A stretch of DNA of 64,000 bases. Origin: Hyphomicrobiales bacterium (GTDB lineage: Bacteria; Pseudomonadota; Alphaproteobacteria; Rhizobiales; Rhizobiaceae). The stretch is taken from the NCBI GenBank assembly GCA_900473185.1, contig UCKU01000025.1, positions 186,001 through 250,000 on the forward strand, written 5' to 3'. Each line of letters opens with the position of its first letter. Within the stretch, counting starts at the first letter, position 1. Shown one piece after another: positions 24,496-33,171 of the stretch. The notes below the pieces were generated by a model. It made no database searches. It had not been told where the DNA came from and saw only the letters and a list, made by a program, of their open reading frames with translations. The translations under genes were made by a program, and so were the position numbers.

Positions 24496-24978
24496 ATGAC
24501 TGACGAAAATACCGAACGACCGGTCAAGGCTGCCAACCAGCGGGGCGCTGCACGCCTCGCGGCTGTGCAGGCGCTTTATCAGATGGATATCGGCGGCACC
24601 GGCGTTCTGGAAATCGTGGCGGAATACGAGGCGCACCGCCTCGGCCAGGAACTTGACGGCGAAACCTATCTGAAGGCCGATGCCGGCTGGTTCCGCTCGA
24701 TCGTCTCAGGCGTCGTGCGCGACCAGCTCCGCCTCGATCCGCTGATCGCCTCTGCTCTGCAGGACGATTGGGCGCTGTCGCGCCTGGACAGCACTGTCCG
24801 CGCCATCCTGCGCGCCGGCGTTTTCGAACTCGTCGACCGCAAGGACGTGCCGGTCGCCGTCATCGTTACCGAATATGTCGAGATTGCCCGTGCCTTCTTC
24901 GACGACGATGAGCCGAAGCTCGTCAATGCCGTTCTGGACCGCATCGCCAAGCAAGTGCGTAGCGACCAGAAGAAGTAG
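24496..24978 (+). CDS. nusB: Transcription antitermination factor NusB
   Basis: 160-residue all-helical RNA-binding protein that forms the rRNA antitermination complex with NusE (S10). Family signatures are RGAARLAAVQALYQMD near the N-terminus and DVPVAVIVTEYVEIARAF...PKLVNAVLDRIAKQVR at the C-terminus. It is 3 bp downstream of ribH and shares its transcript. Confidence 0.96.
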   Translation: MTDENTERPVKAANQRGAARLAAVQALYQMDIGGTGVLEIVAEYEAHRLGQELDGETYLKADAGWFRSIVSGVVRDQLRLDPLIASALQDDWALSRLDSTVRAILRAGVFELVDRKDVPVAVIVTEYVEIARAFFDDDEPKLVNAVLDRIAKQVRSDQKK

Positions 24979-25046
24979 GCACTTAGCCGCCAAACAACCC
25001 CTCCCATCCTTTCTGCGGTACTGCAAGGCTTTTGAAGTTTTGCAGT

Positions 25047-25076
25047 CTTGACGCGACGTTATCGACCACGCAATCT
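25047..25076 (+). promoter_or_regulatory. Candidate promoter of hppA
   Basis: CTTGACG, a 17-bp spacer, then CAATCT, resembling the rhizobial CTTGAC-N17-CTATAT pattern in the -35 element and partly in the -10. It lies 98 bp before the ATG. Confidence 0.4.
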
Positions 25077-25173
25077 CCGCTCGCCTGTTGAGCGTTTCTA
25101 TGGAGAGGAGTCGATTCAGCAGCATTCGTCGCCGGAGAAGGAGTGAGCTCCGGCTTATGGGAGGAAAGAGCGA

Positions 25174-27312
25174 ATGACCATTCTTTTATTGGTAATCGCA
25201 TGTGGCCTGCTCTCGGTGGTTTATGCCATCTGGGCAACCCGGTCGGTGCTTGCAGCCGATCAGGGCAACAGCCGCATGCAGGAGATCGCGGGCTATATCC
25301 GCGAGGGCGCCCAGGCCTATCTGACGCGTCAGTATAGAACCATTGCCATCGTAGGCATTGTTGTTTTCATTGCAGCATGGCTGCTCCTTTCCGCCACGGC
25401 CGCGATCGGGTTCCTGATCGGCGCCGTCCTCTCGGGTGCTGCCGGCTTCATCGGTATGCACGTCTCCGTTCGCGCCAACGTGCGCACTGCCCAGGCAGCA
25501 TCCGCGAGCCTCAAGGCCGGCCTGGACATTGCCTTCAAGTCGGGTGCGATCACCGGCATGCTGGTCGCCGGCCTCGCGCTGCTCGGCGTCTCCATCTATT
25601 ATTATGTGCTAACGATCGTGCTCGGCCATGAGGCCGGCTCGCGCGAAGTCATCGACGCACTCGTGTCGCTCGGCTTCGGCGCTTCGCTGATCTCGATCTT
25701 CGCCCGTCTCGGCGGCGGCATCTTCACCAAGGGTGCTGACGTCGGCGGCGATCTCGTCGGCAAGGTTGAAGCCGGTATTCCGGAAGACGATCCGCGCAAC
25801 CCCGCAACCATTGCCGACAACGTCGGCGATAACGTTGGCGATTGCGCCGGCATGGCGGCAGACCTGTTCGAAACCTATGCGGTGTCCGTCGTCGCGACGA
25901 TGGTTCTCGCGGCAATCTTCTTTGCCGGCGCACCCATTCTGCAGTCGGCTATGATCTATCCGCTGGCAATCTGCGGCGCCTGCATCATCACCTCGATCAT
26001 CGGCACCTTCTTCGTCAAGCTCGGCCCCAACGGTTCGATCATGGGCGCCCTCTACAAGGGGCTCATCGTGACCGGCCTTCTGTCGATCATCGGTCTTGGC
26101 GCAGCAACCTCGCTGACGGTCGGTTGGGGTTCGCTCGGTCAGGTCGCCGGTTTTGATGTCACCGGCACGAAGCTCTTCTTCTGCGGTCTCGTCGGCCTCG
26201 TCGTCACGGCGCTGATCGTCGTCATCACCGAATATTATACCGGCACCGGCAAGCGCCCGGTCGTCTCGATCGCCCAGGCATCGGTCACCGGCCACGGCAC
26301 CAACGTCATCCAGGGCCTGGCGGTATCCCTGGAATCGACGGCCCTGCCGGCAATCGTCATCGTCGGCGGCATTCTTGCCACCTATCAGCTCGGCGGCCTC
26401 TTCGGTACCGGCATCGCGGTCACCGCCATGCTCGGCCTCGCTGGCATGATCGTGGCGCTCGATGCTTTCGGCCCGGTAACGGACAATGCCGGCGGCATCG
26501 CCGAAATGGCTCATTTGCCGCCGGAAGTGCGCAAGTCCACCGATGCGCTCGATGCCGTCGGCAACACGACGAAGGCCGTCACCAAGGGTTATGCGATCGG
26601 TTCGGCTGGTCTCGGCGCGCTGGTGCTCTTTGCGGCCTATGCGAACGACCTGCAATATTTTGCCGCGCATCCGGATCAGTATCCGTATTTCCAGAATATC
26701 GGTCCGATCTCCTTCGATCTGTCGAACCCCTACGTTGTTGCCGGCCTGCTGTTCGGCGGTCTGATTCCCTATCTCTTCGGCGGCATCGCCATGACCGCTG
26801 TCGGCCGCGCCGCCGGCGCGATCGTAGAGGAAGTGCGCAAGCAGTTCCGCGAAAAGCCGGGCATCATGCAGGGCACGGAAAAGCCTGATTACGGCCGCGC
26901 CGTCGATCTTCTGACCAAGGCTGCGATCCGCGAAATGATCATTCCGTCGCTGCTGCCGGTGCTGGCGCCTATCGTCGTCTATTTCGGCGTGCTCATCATC
27001 TCCGGCTCCAAGGCGTCGGCCTTTGCAGCACTTGGCGCATCGCTGCTTGGCGTCATCATCAACGGCCTCTTCGTCGCGATCTCGATGACCTCGGGTGGCG
27101 GTGCATGGGACAATGCCAAGAAGAGCTTCGAAGACGGCTTCGTCGACAAGGACGGCGTTCGCCACATGAAGGGCTCGGATGCTCACAAGGCATCGGTGAC
27201 GGGTGATACCGTCGGCGATCCCTACAAGGATACGGCCGGTCCCGCTGTCAACCCCGCGATCAAGATCACCAATATCGTGGCGCTGCTGTTGCTGGCGGTT
27301 CTCGCAAGCTGA
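25174..27312 (+). CDS. hppA: Membrane H+-translocating pyrophosphatase
   Basis: 712-residue integral membrane pump coupling PPi hydrolysis to proton export, in rhizobia associated with acid adaptation and acidocalcisome-like granules. About 16 helices are expected. The PPi-binding motif is in DVGGDLVGKVEAGIPEDDPR followed by NPATIADNVGDNVGD. The K+-dependence marker reads GNTTKA, where Lys instead of Ala indicates a K+-independent enzyme. An in-frame ATG with GGAGG-type leader (GGGAGGAAAGAGCGA) supports the start. A strong terminator follows. Confidence 0.97.
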   Translation: MTILLLVIACGLLSVVYAIWATRSVLAADQGNSRMQEIAGYIREGAQAYLTRQYRTIAIVGIVVFIAAWLLLSATAAIGFLIGAVLSGAAGFIGMHVSVRANVRTAQAASASLKAGLDIAFKSGAITGMLVAGLALLGVSIYYYVLTIVLGHEAGSREVIDALVSLGFGASLISIFARLGGGIFTKGADVGGDLVGKVEAGIPEDDPRNPATIADNVGDNVGDCAGMAADLFETYAVSVVATMVLAAIFFAGAPILQSAMIYPLAICGACIITSIIGTFFVKLGPNGSIMGALYKGLIVTGLLSIIGLGAATSLTVGWGSLGQVAGFDVTGTKLFFCGLVGLVVTALIVVITEYYTGTGKRPVVSIAQASVTGHGTNVIQGLAVSLESTALPAIVIVGGILATYQLGGLFGTGIAVTAMLGLAGMIVALDAFGPVTDNAGGIAEMAHLPPEVRKSTDALDAVGNTTKAVTKGYAIGSAGLGALVLFAAYANDLQYFAAHPDQYPYFQNIGPISFDLSNPYVVAGLLFGGLIPYLFGGIAMTAVGRAAGAIVEEVRKQFREKPGIMQGTEKPDYGRAVDLLTKAAIREMIIPSLLPVLAPIVVYFGVLIISGSKASAFAALGASLLGVIINGLFVAISMTSGGGAWDNAKKSFEDGFVDKDGVRHMKGSDAHKASVTGDTVGDPYKDTAGPAVNPAIKITNIVALLLLAVLAS

Positions 27313-27334
27313 AACATTTGAGCGAATGAAGGAA

Positions 27335-27365
27335 AAAACCCGCCGGATCGCTCCGGCGGGTTTTT
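27335..27365. terminator. Bidirectional terminator between hppA and bamE
   Basis: CCCGCCGGA / TCCGGCGGG stem with a 4-nt loop, flanked by A6 and T5. It serves hppA on the plus strand and bamE on the minus strand. Confidence 0.92.
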
Positions 27366-27386
27366 CTGTATCGGAAACAGCTTGCT

Positions 27387-27920
27387 TTAGCGCAGGCTGG
27401 ACGGGTTCTGCGGCGTGCCGCCGGCGCCACCACCGAACAGGCTCTTGGCCGCATTCGCCGCGCTGCCGCCGGACAGCATCTGCTGCAGGAAGGTGAGTTC
27501 GCGGCCGCCGGTCGGCGTAACGCGGGCGATCGTGTCGAATACCTTGCCGTCCTGCAGGGTGTAGTTGGCGCGGCGGGTCACGACGCCGTCCTTGTCGAAA
27601 TAGATGGCGAGAATGCTCTGGTCGGTGACGCGCAGCTTCTGGTAGGCCATCGAGCGCTGGCGGCGCTGCGAGATGTAATAGAAGACTTCGCCGTCGAAGG
27701 TTGCTGTCGTGGACGGCGTGCCGAGTGACAGCAGTACCTGCTCGCGGCTGGAACCTTCAGGCACCAGCGCCAGTGACTGCTGGTCGACGATATAGCCGCC
27801 GTTCAGCACGGTGCTCGTCTGGCAGCCTGAAAGGGCGGTGGTGGAGGCGATTATGATGGCTATGGCCGCATTGCTGAAGAATTTCATGTCTGACTTGAAA
27901 TACCGTTTCTTCAACGACAT
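27387..27920 (-). CDS. bamE: Outer membrane assembly lipoprotein BamE
   Basis: 177-residue lipoprotein of the SmpA/OmlA family, a subunit of the Bam complex that inserts beta-barrel proteins. The lipobox is in TTALSGC (acylated Cys at residue 33). The conserved fold follows with SREQVLLSLGTPSTTATFDGEVFYYISQRR. The start at 27920 has AAGGGAG before it; the alternative Met 11 codons later has none. The C-terminal tail rich in Gly, Pro and Asn is typical of alphaproteobacteria. Divergent from the CBP3 gene. Confidence 0.93.
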   Translation of the reverse strand: MSLKKRYFKSDMKFFSNAAIAIIIASTTALSGCQTSTVLNGGYIVDQQSLALVPEGSSREQVLLSLGTPSTTATFDGEVFYYISQRRQRSMAYQKLRVTDQSILAIYFDKDGVVTRRANYTLQDGKVFDTIARVTPTGGRELTFLQQMLSGGSAANAAKSLFGGGAGGTPQNPSSLR

Positions 27921-28166
27921 CTACTCCCTTGAGTATCGATAGCAGCCATTCCAAATACTGCGTGCTTCCTCCTGCAAAACCATTGTGGCCATTCCGGGGT
28001 CGAACTCTCCCGATCCGCCTCGTTGTGCACCGGAGCGCGCCTGTCCCGAAACCGGCCACGAACAGCATTGCAATTCGCGCCTGCTTCGGTAAACCAGCTT
28101 TCGAAATCATGCAACAAGGCCCGGTGCCGCTCGGCGCCAAGAATGCGGCATTTCCGGAAAAAACAA

Positions 28167-28700
28167 ATGATCTTCGGGCTCTTCGGTAAGAGAAACAGCA
28201 ACCAGACCATCGTCGAGCGGCAATATGCGGCTCTTACGGCCGCTGCCCGCATGCCGGAGCTCTATGAGCGGCTTGACGTGCCCGATACCGTCATGGGCCG
28301 TTTCGAGATGCTGTCGATTGTCATGATCCTGTTTTTCCGCCGCACCCGCACCTCCGGGACGAGCGGCCAGGAGATCGCCCAGGAAATCGTCGATGCCTTC
28401 TTTCAGGATATCGACTATTCGATTCGCGAACTCGGCATCGGCGACAACAGCGTGCCGAAGCGCATGAAGAAGCTCGCGGGCATGTTCTATGGCCGGCTGG
28501 AAGCCTATTCGAAGGCTATGGATGACGGTGATGCCGCTGGTCTTTCCGCAGCACTTCAGCGCAATATCTATCCCGAAACCGCCGGGGCCGCCGACATGAG
28601 CGGTCTCGCGCAATGGATGATGGCGGCCGAAGCCCACTTGGCGGCCATTCCCGAAGAGGCGATCGCCACCGGTTCGGCGACGATTCCTGAGGTCGCCTGA
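28167..28700 (+). CDS. Ubiquinol-cytochrome c chaperone family protein (CBP3)
   Basis: 177-residue protein of the CBP3/UQCC1 family. In mitochondria the relative assists cytochrome b assembly; a similar role in bc1 assembly is likely in alphaproteobacteria but not shown. Conserved blocks: RFEMLSIVMILFFRR, DIDYSIRELGIGDNSVPKRMKK and FYGRLEAYSKAM. The start at 28167 (MIFGLFGKR) gives the family N-terminus. The DUF177 gene follows after 11 bp. Confidence 0.88.
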   Translation: MIFGLFGKRNSNQTIVERQYAALTAAARMPELYERLDVPDTVMGRFEMLSIVMILFFRRTRTSGTSGQEIAQEIVDAFFQDIDYSIRELGIGDNSVPKRMKKLAGMFYGRLEAYSKAMDDGDAAGLSAALQRNIYPETAGAADMSGLAQWMMAAEAHLAAIPEEAIATGSATIPEVA

Positions 28701-28711
28701 GGAGTAGAATC

Positions 28712-29266
28712 ATGAAGAAAGATCTGAGCGAGATTCCCTTTTCCTATCCGGTCAAGGTCGGACACATCTCTGCCAATCCGGTCGAGGTCCGCGTGAGCGC
28801 CGACAAGGATGAGCTGAAGGCGCTGGCCGAAAGCTGGAACGTCGTATCGGTGGACGATCTCCATGCCGATCTGCAGATCAACAGGTGGAAGCGCGACGGT
28901 ATCCGCGTCAAGGGACGCGTGCAGGCGAAGATCGTCCAGTCCTGCATCGTCACCCTCGAGCCCGTCGAATCCGAGATCGACGAAACCTTCGAGCAGATCT
29001 TCGTGCCTGAAAATTCCAAGCTTGCCCGCCATCCGGCTAATGATACCGGTGAGATGGTGCTGGATCCCGATGGTCCGGATCTGCCGGAGATCTTTACCGG
29101 CGATACGATTGATGCCGGTGAGGTCGTCGCGGAATTCGCAGCACTTGCCATCGATCCCTATCCGCGCAAGGAAGGCGTGGAGTTCGCGGCCCATATCGAG
29201 GATACGGGGGAAAATGACCGGAAGCCCTCTGCATTCGCCGCGCTCAAGGACTGGAAAAAGGACTGA
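28712..29266 (+). CDS. DUF177 (YceD) protein
   Basis: 184-residue cytosolic protein of the YceD/DUF177 family, in many bacteria encoded upstream of rpmF or plsX and linked to 23S rRNA accumulation. Here the context is the classical one: plsX and fabH follow. The central CIVTLEPVESEIDETFEQIF block is characteristic, and the C-terminus ends with SAFAALKDWKKD as in most members. rpmF itself is absent from this interval. Confidence 0.9.
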   Translation: MKKDLSEIPFSYPVKVGHISANPVEVRVSADKDELKALAESWNVVSVDDLHADLQINRWKRDGIRVKGRVQAKIVQSCIVTLEPVESEIDETFEQIFVPENSKLARHPANDTGEMVLDPDGPDLPEIFTGDTIDAGEVVAEFAALAIDPYPRKEGVEFAAHIEDTGENDRKPSAFAALKDWKKD

Positions 29267-29367
29267 AGCATCTCCGGCATTTGCCACAATTCAGTTGTAA
29301 GCGACGCCAAAACCGGTATTTTGGCCGAAATTTCGTCCTTGAGGCGAAAGAGAAGGATCAGGGACGC

Positions 29368-30414
29368 GTGATCAGAATATCTCTCGACCTCATGGGTGGC
29401 GACTTTGGTCCCCAGGTTGTCATCCCCGGTGCTGCCAAGGCGCTGGACAGGCACCCGGATATTTCCTTCGTCTTTTACGGCATCAAGGAACAGTGCGACC
29501 CGGTTCTGGCGAAGTTTCCCAAGCTCAGGGAAAAGTCGACCTTTCACGATTGCGAACTTGCCGTCAGCATGGAAGAGAAGCCGAGCCAGGCGCTGCGCCG
29601 CGGCCGCTATGTCTCCACCATGTGGCGCACGATCGAAGCGGTGAAGTCGGGCGAGGCCGATGTCGCCGTTTCCGCCGGCAACACCGGCGCGCTCATGGCA
29701 ATGGCCAAGTTTTGTCTGCGCACGATGGCCAATATCGAACGCCCGGCGATCGCCGCCATCTGGCCGACGATGAAGGGCGAAAGCATCGTGCTCGACGTGG
29801 GCGCCACGATCGGCGCCGATTCGCAGCAGCTCATGGATTTTGCCCTCATGGGTGGCGCGATGGCGCGAGCCCTGTTCGAAGTGGAGCGTCCGACCGTTGG
29901 TCTGCTGAATGTCGGCGTCGAGGAAATCAAGGGCCAGGAAGAGGTCAAGGAGGCCGGTCGCCTGCTGCGCGAGGCCAATCTTGATTCGCTCGAATATTCC
30001 GGCTTCGTCGAGGGTGACGATCTCGGCAAGGGCACGGTCGACGTCGTGGTGGTGGAAGGCTTTTCCGGCAATATCGCGCTGAAGGCGGCCGAAGGCACGG
30101 CCCGGCAGATCGGCGCCTATCTGCGCGCCGCCATGTCGCGCACGCTGCTTGCCCGCATCGGCTATCTCTTCGCCAAGAGCGCCTTCGACATGCTGCGCGA
30201 GAAGCTTGATCCGAGCAAGGTCAACGGCGGTGTGTTTCTTGGTCTGAACGGTATCGTCATCAAGAGCCATGGTGGAGCGAATGCCGAAGGCATAGCCGCG
30301 GCCATCGAAGTCGGTTATGACATGGCCAAGAATGGCCTGACCCAGAAAATAGAAAACGATCTCAAAAAATATCATGCCAAGCGGCTGCCCCCGATGGGGC
30401 CGGAAGCCGCATGA
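29368..30414 (+). CDS. plsX: Phosphate acyltransferase PlsX
   Basis: 348-residue peripheral membrane enzyme making acyl-phosphate from acyl-ACP, the entry to phospholipid synthesis through PlsY. Conserved starts RISLDLMGGDFGP, then SAGNTGALMAMAK and LDVGATIGADSQQLMDFA. The GTG at 29368 (product MIRISLDLMGGD) is taken as start, since the open frame upstream lacks conserved residues. fabH follows after 19 bp, and the two belong to the same lipid operon. Confidence 0.96.
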   Translation: MIRISLDLMGGDFGPQVVIPGAAKALDRHPDISFVFYGIKEQCDPVLAKFPKLREKSTFHDCELAVSMEEKPSQALRRGRYVSTMWRTIEAVKSGEADVAVSAGNTGALMAMAKFCLRTMANIERPAIAAIWPTMKGESIVLDVGATIGADSQQLMDFALMGGAMARALFEVERPTVGLLNVGVEEIKGQEEVKEAGRLLREANLDSLEYSGFVEGDDLGKGTVDVVVVEGFSGNIALKAAEGTARQIGAYLRAAMSRTLLARIGYLFAKSAFDMLREKLDPSKVNGGVFLGLNGIVIKSHGGANAEGIAAAIEVGYDMAKNGLTQKIENDLKKYHAKRLPPMGPEAA

Positions 30415-30433
30415 GCGACGGGGTTCAAGCAAT

Positions 30434-31405
30434 ATGATCCGATCAGTGGTTCGTGGCTTCGGAGCTGCACTTCCGAAACGCGTGATGACCAACCGCGAAA
30501 TGGAAGGTGTCGTCGACACGTCGGACGAATGGATCGTCCAGCGTACCGGCATCCGGCAGCGTTACATTGCCGGCGATGACGAAACGACGGCGTCGCTCGG
30601 CGAGGCGGCAGCGCGTGCCGCGCTCGCAAATGGCGGGCTGACGCCTGATGATATCGATATGATCATCTGTGCCACCTCGACACCCGACAACACTTTCCCG
30701 GCGACATCCGTCAACATCCAGAATCGTCTCGGTATGGCGCATGGCTTCGCCTTCGACGTTCAGGCCGTCTGCACGGGTTTCGTCTATGCGGTGACGACGG
30801 CTGACGCCTATATCCGTGGCGGTCTTGCCAAGCGCGTGCTTGTTATCGGCGCCGAGACTTTTTCGCGCATCCTCGACTGGAATGACCGCACCACATGCGT
30901 GCTTTTCGGCGACGGCGCTGGCGCGATCGTGCTGGAAGCAGCCGAAGGCGAGGGGACGACGGCAGACCGCGGCGTGCTGACCGCACATCTGCGCTCCGAC
31001 GGTTCGCACAAGGAAAAACTCTACGTCGACGGCGGTCCGTCCTCGACGGGTACGGTCGGCAAGCTGCGCATGGAAGGCCGCGAGGTCTTCAAATATGCCG
31101 TGGGCATGATTACCGACGTCATCCAGGCCGCTTTCGATTCGACCGGAACGACTTCTGATGATCTCGACTGGCTGGTTCCCCACCAGGCCAATCGCCGCAT
31201 CATCGACGGTTCGGCCAAGAAGCTGAACATTGCCCCGGAAAAGGTTGTCATTACCGTCGATCTGCACGGCAATACGTCTGCTGCCTCCATTCCGCTGGCA
31301 CTCGCGACCGCTGCCGGCGACGGACGCATCAAGAAGGGCGACCTCGTGATGCTGGAAGCCATGGGCGGCGGCTTCACCTGGGGCGCGGTTTTGCTGCGCT
31401 GGTAG
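30434..31405 (+). CDS. fabH: 3-oxoacyl-ACP synthase III
   Basis: 323-residue condensing enzyme starting fatty-acid synthesis from acetyl-CoA and malonyl-ACP. The catalytic triad is visible: Cys in AVCTGFVYAV, His in WLVPHQANRRII, Asn in HGNTSAASIPLAL. The N-terminal TSDEWIVQRTGIRQR matches KAS III. Start at 30434. Downstream is ihfA after 106 bp. Confidence 0.97.
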   Translation: MIRSVVRGFGAALPKRVMTNREMEGVVDTSDEWIVQRTGIRQRYIAGDDETTASLGEAAARAALANGGLTPDDIDMIICATSTPDNTFPATSVNIQNRLGMAHGFAFDVQAVCTGFVYAVTTADAYIRGGLAKRVLVIGAETFSRILDWNDRTTCVLFGDGAGAIVLEAAEGEGTTADRGVLTAHLRSDGSHKEKLYVDGGPSSTGTVGKLRMEGREVFKYAVGMITDVIQAAFDSTGTTSDDLDWLVPHQANRRIIDGSAKKLNIAPEKVVITVDLHGNTSAASIPLALATAAGDGRIKKGDLVMLEAMGGGFTWGAVLLRW

Positions 31406-31439
31406 GCACAAATCCTAAAAAACTGGCGGCGAACAAGAG

Positions 31440-31469
31440 CTTGACCGTGAGGCACAAGACAAATAATCT
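31440..31469 (+). promoter_or_regulatory. Candidate promoter of ihfA
   Basis: CTTGACC, a 17-bp spacer, then TAATCT, in the gap between fabH and ihfA and 43 bp before the ATG. It would allow ihfA to be expressed apart from the lipid genes. Confidence 0.45.
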
Positions 31470-31511
31470 TCGTCCACTTTCACAAAATATTTTCTATTGG
31501 GCGGGGAAACC

Positions 31512-31850
31512 ATGACCGGAAAGACAGTGACGCGAGCAGACCTGGCGGAATCCGTTTTTCGGAAGGTTGGTCTCTCCCGGACAGAATCTGCTGAGCTGGT
31601 TGAAACGGTTATCGACGAAATCTGCAACGCCATCGTGCGCGGCGAAACCGTCAAACTTTCCTCCTTTGCAACCTTCCAGGTGCGCGACAAGAACGAGCGT
31701 ATCGGCCGCAACCCGAAGACCGGTGAGGAAGTTCCGATTTCTCCCCGCCGCGTCATGACCTTTAAGGCCTCGAATGTGCTCAAGACGCGCATTCTCAAAT
31801 CCCATGTTGCCCGGAAGGGCAAAACCAAGCCGCAAAACCCGGCTGCCTGA
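31512..31850 (+). CDS. ihfA: Integration host factor subunit alpha
   Basis: 112-residue DNA-bending protein that pairs with IhfB. The bacterial histone-like signature is GFRPSRR-like here as GRNPKTGEEVPISPRRVMTF, and the N-terminal TRADLAESVFRKVGLSRTES is typical of the alpha subunit. GGGG lies upstream of the ATG at 31512; an in-frame ATG-less extension to 31497 is unlikely. A MerR gene follows, an order conserved in alphaproteobacteria. Confidence 0.96.
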   Translation: MTGKTVTRADLAESVFRKVGLSRTESAELVETVIDEICNAIVRGETVKLSSFATFQVRDKNERIGRNPKTGEEVPISPRRVMTFKASNVLKTRILKSHVARKGKTKPQNPAA

Positions 31851-31998
31851 TCATCTTTTTTCCCGCTGAACGGAAATTTTTTGCCGCGTAGCTCCTCCTG
31901 CTGTGTGCAACGCGAAGACGTGACTTGAATTCGCGGCTCCAAACCGTTGAAATATGATGAGTCGCCGTTTGGATCGATCCGCGAGGTCGCGTAGCAGT

Positions 31999-32535
31999 AT
32001 GACGTTGGACAAGAGCCCGGATGCCTTTCGCACCATCAGCGAAGTTGCTGATGATCTCGACCTGCCGCAGCATGTGCTGCGCTTTTGGGAAACCCGTTTT
32101 CCGCAGATAAAGCCGATGAAGCGTGGCGGTGGCCGGCGTTATTACCGGCCGGAGGATGTCGATCTTTTGAAAGGCATCCGCCATCTGCTCTACGATCATG
32201 GTTATACGATCAAGGGCGTGCAGAAGCTCCTGAAGACCAACGGCAACAAGTTTGTCGTCGCGGTCGGTCACGGCGATCTTGCAAGCGTTGAAGCGCTCTC
32301 GGGCAACGTGAATGATACCGGTGAACCGCGCGTCGCTATGGCGGAAGAGGACCAGATCGTCGGCCGCGCAAAGCCGCCGATCACGCGCCGCTTCTTCAAT
32401 TTCGTCAGCGGCGAGGATGATCAGCCGGAAATTTCGGTCGGCAAGTCGAGTGTCGGTAAGGAGGATCGTGCGCTGCTCCAGGAAGCGCTTTACGATCTCC
32501 TGGAATGCAAGCGCCTGCTCGATCAGGTGCGCTAA
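31999..32535 (+). CDS. MerR-family transcriptional regulator
   Basis: 178-residue regulator. The N-terminal MerR helix-turn-helix is clear: AFRTISEVADDLDLPQHVLRFWETRF followed by RRYYRPEDVDLLKGIRHLLYDHGYTIKGVQKLL. The C-terminal half has no cysteine-rich metal site and ends in an acidic helix. The start is uncertain: 31999 (MTLDKSPDAF) fits relatives, but in-frame ATGs at 31954 and 31957 are open. The gene regularly follows ihfA in alphaproteobacteria; the target is not known to me. The TAA stop is at the edge of a repeat. Confidence 0.85.
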   Translation: MTLDKSPDAFRTISEVADDLDLPQHVLRFWETRFPQIKPMKRGGGRRYYRPEDVDLLKGIRHLLYDHGYTIKGVQKLLKTNGNKFVVAVGHGDLASVEALSGNVNDTGEPRVAMAEEDQIVGRAKPPITRRFFNFVSGEDDQPEISVGKSSVGKEDRALLQEALYDLLECKRLLDQVR

Positions 32536-32641
32536 AGCACCTCGCTCGCGCAAAACTGCGCAGCGGTTTTGCAGCAACGACATGCGTGAAACGAGAACCT
32601 GAAGCGCGGCAAGCGAACTTGAAAGATCGCGATTCGCTTCA
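32533..32641 (-). repeat. Rhizobial stem-loop repeat, copy 3
   Basis: Read on the minus strand it begins with the TGA stop of the receiver gene, passes through GATCTTTCAAGTTCGCTTGC and CGCATGTCGTTG, then a GCAAAAC / GTTTTGC hairpin. It ends at TGCTTTA, whose complement TAA is the stop of the MerR gene. The element thus fills the gap between two convergent genes and supplies both stops. Confidence 0.75.
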
Positions 32642-32980
32642 GGCCTGCATGCCTTTGAGCGCCTTTTCGAGATCGGAGAGCTGGAACGGTTTTCGCAGGA
32701 CAGGCTGGCTTGAATTGCTGCCTTCGGGCGCGCTGCCATATCCCGTCGCAAAGATGTAGGGCTTGCCGAGCGCCTCGAGCAGCTTTGCGACGGGCAGCGA
32801 ACTCTTTCCGGCCAATGATACATCGAGGATAGCCGCGTCGAACTCTTTATTCTGGGCTGCATCGAGCGCCTGCTCCAGATCCGGAACGTTCGCACTGACG
32901 CGGTAGCCGAGATCCTCGAGCATCTCCTCAAGGAGCATGGCGATCAGCGCATCGTCTTCGACGATGAATATGTCTTTCAT
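32639..32980 (-). CDS. Single-domain response regulator
   Basis: 113-residue receiver protein with no output domain. The acidic pocket is IVEDD near the N-terminus, the phosphorylated Asp is in AAILDVSLAG (about residue 52), and the conserved Lys is in LRKPFQL. The start at 32980 is supported by AAGGGTGG 8 nt upstream. It is divergent from a hybrid histidine kinase 190 bp away, the likely partner. Stand-alone receivers usually act through phosphotransfer or protein binding. Confidence 0.9.
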   Translation of the reverse strand: MKDIFIVEDDALIAMLLEEMLEDLGYRVSANVPDLEQALDAAQNKEFDAAILDVSLAGKSSLPVAKLLEALGKPYIFATGYGSAPEGSNSSQPVLRKPFQLSDLEKALKGMQA

Positions 32981-33171
32981 GGTTTCGTCCACCCTTTACC
33001 CTCGCGTAGACCGTGCCAGGCCCTTTGCCGGGTGTCACGGCTTATCTGTCCCGAGCCGGCGGCTCGTCAAGGCTGGATCGCCGTAGTGCGAGAAACGGCA
33101 TATTGCCCGGCCGGATTCGATATGCAAAAGCTGGAGGGCCGTTTTCGTAACGGAAGGGAAGAGGCTGGGAA

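Noticed and set aside
25609..27186. 525-codon frame antisense to hppA
   Set aside because: Composition artefact: rich in Asp, Arg and Gly with no conserved motif, while hppA shows full family conservation.
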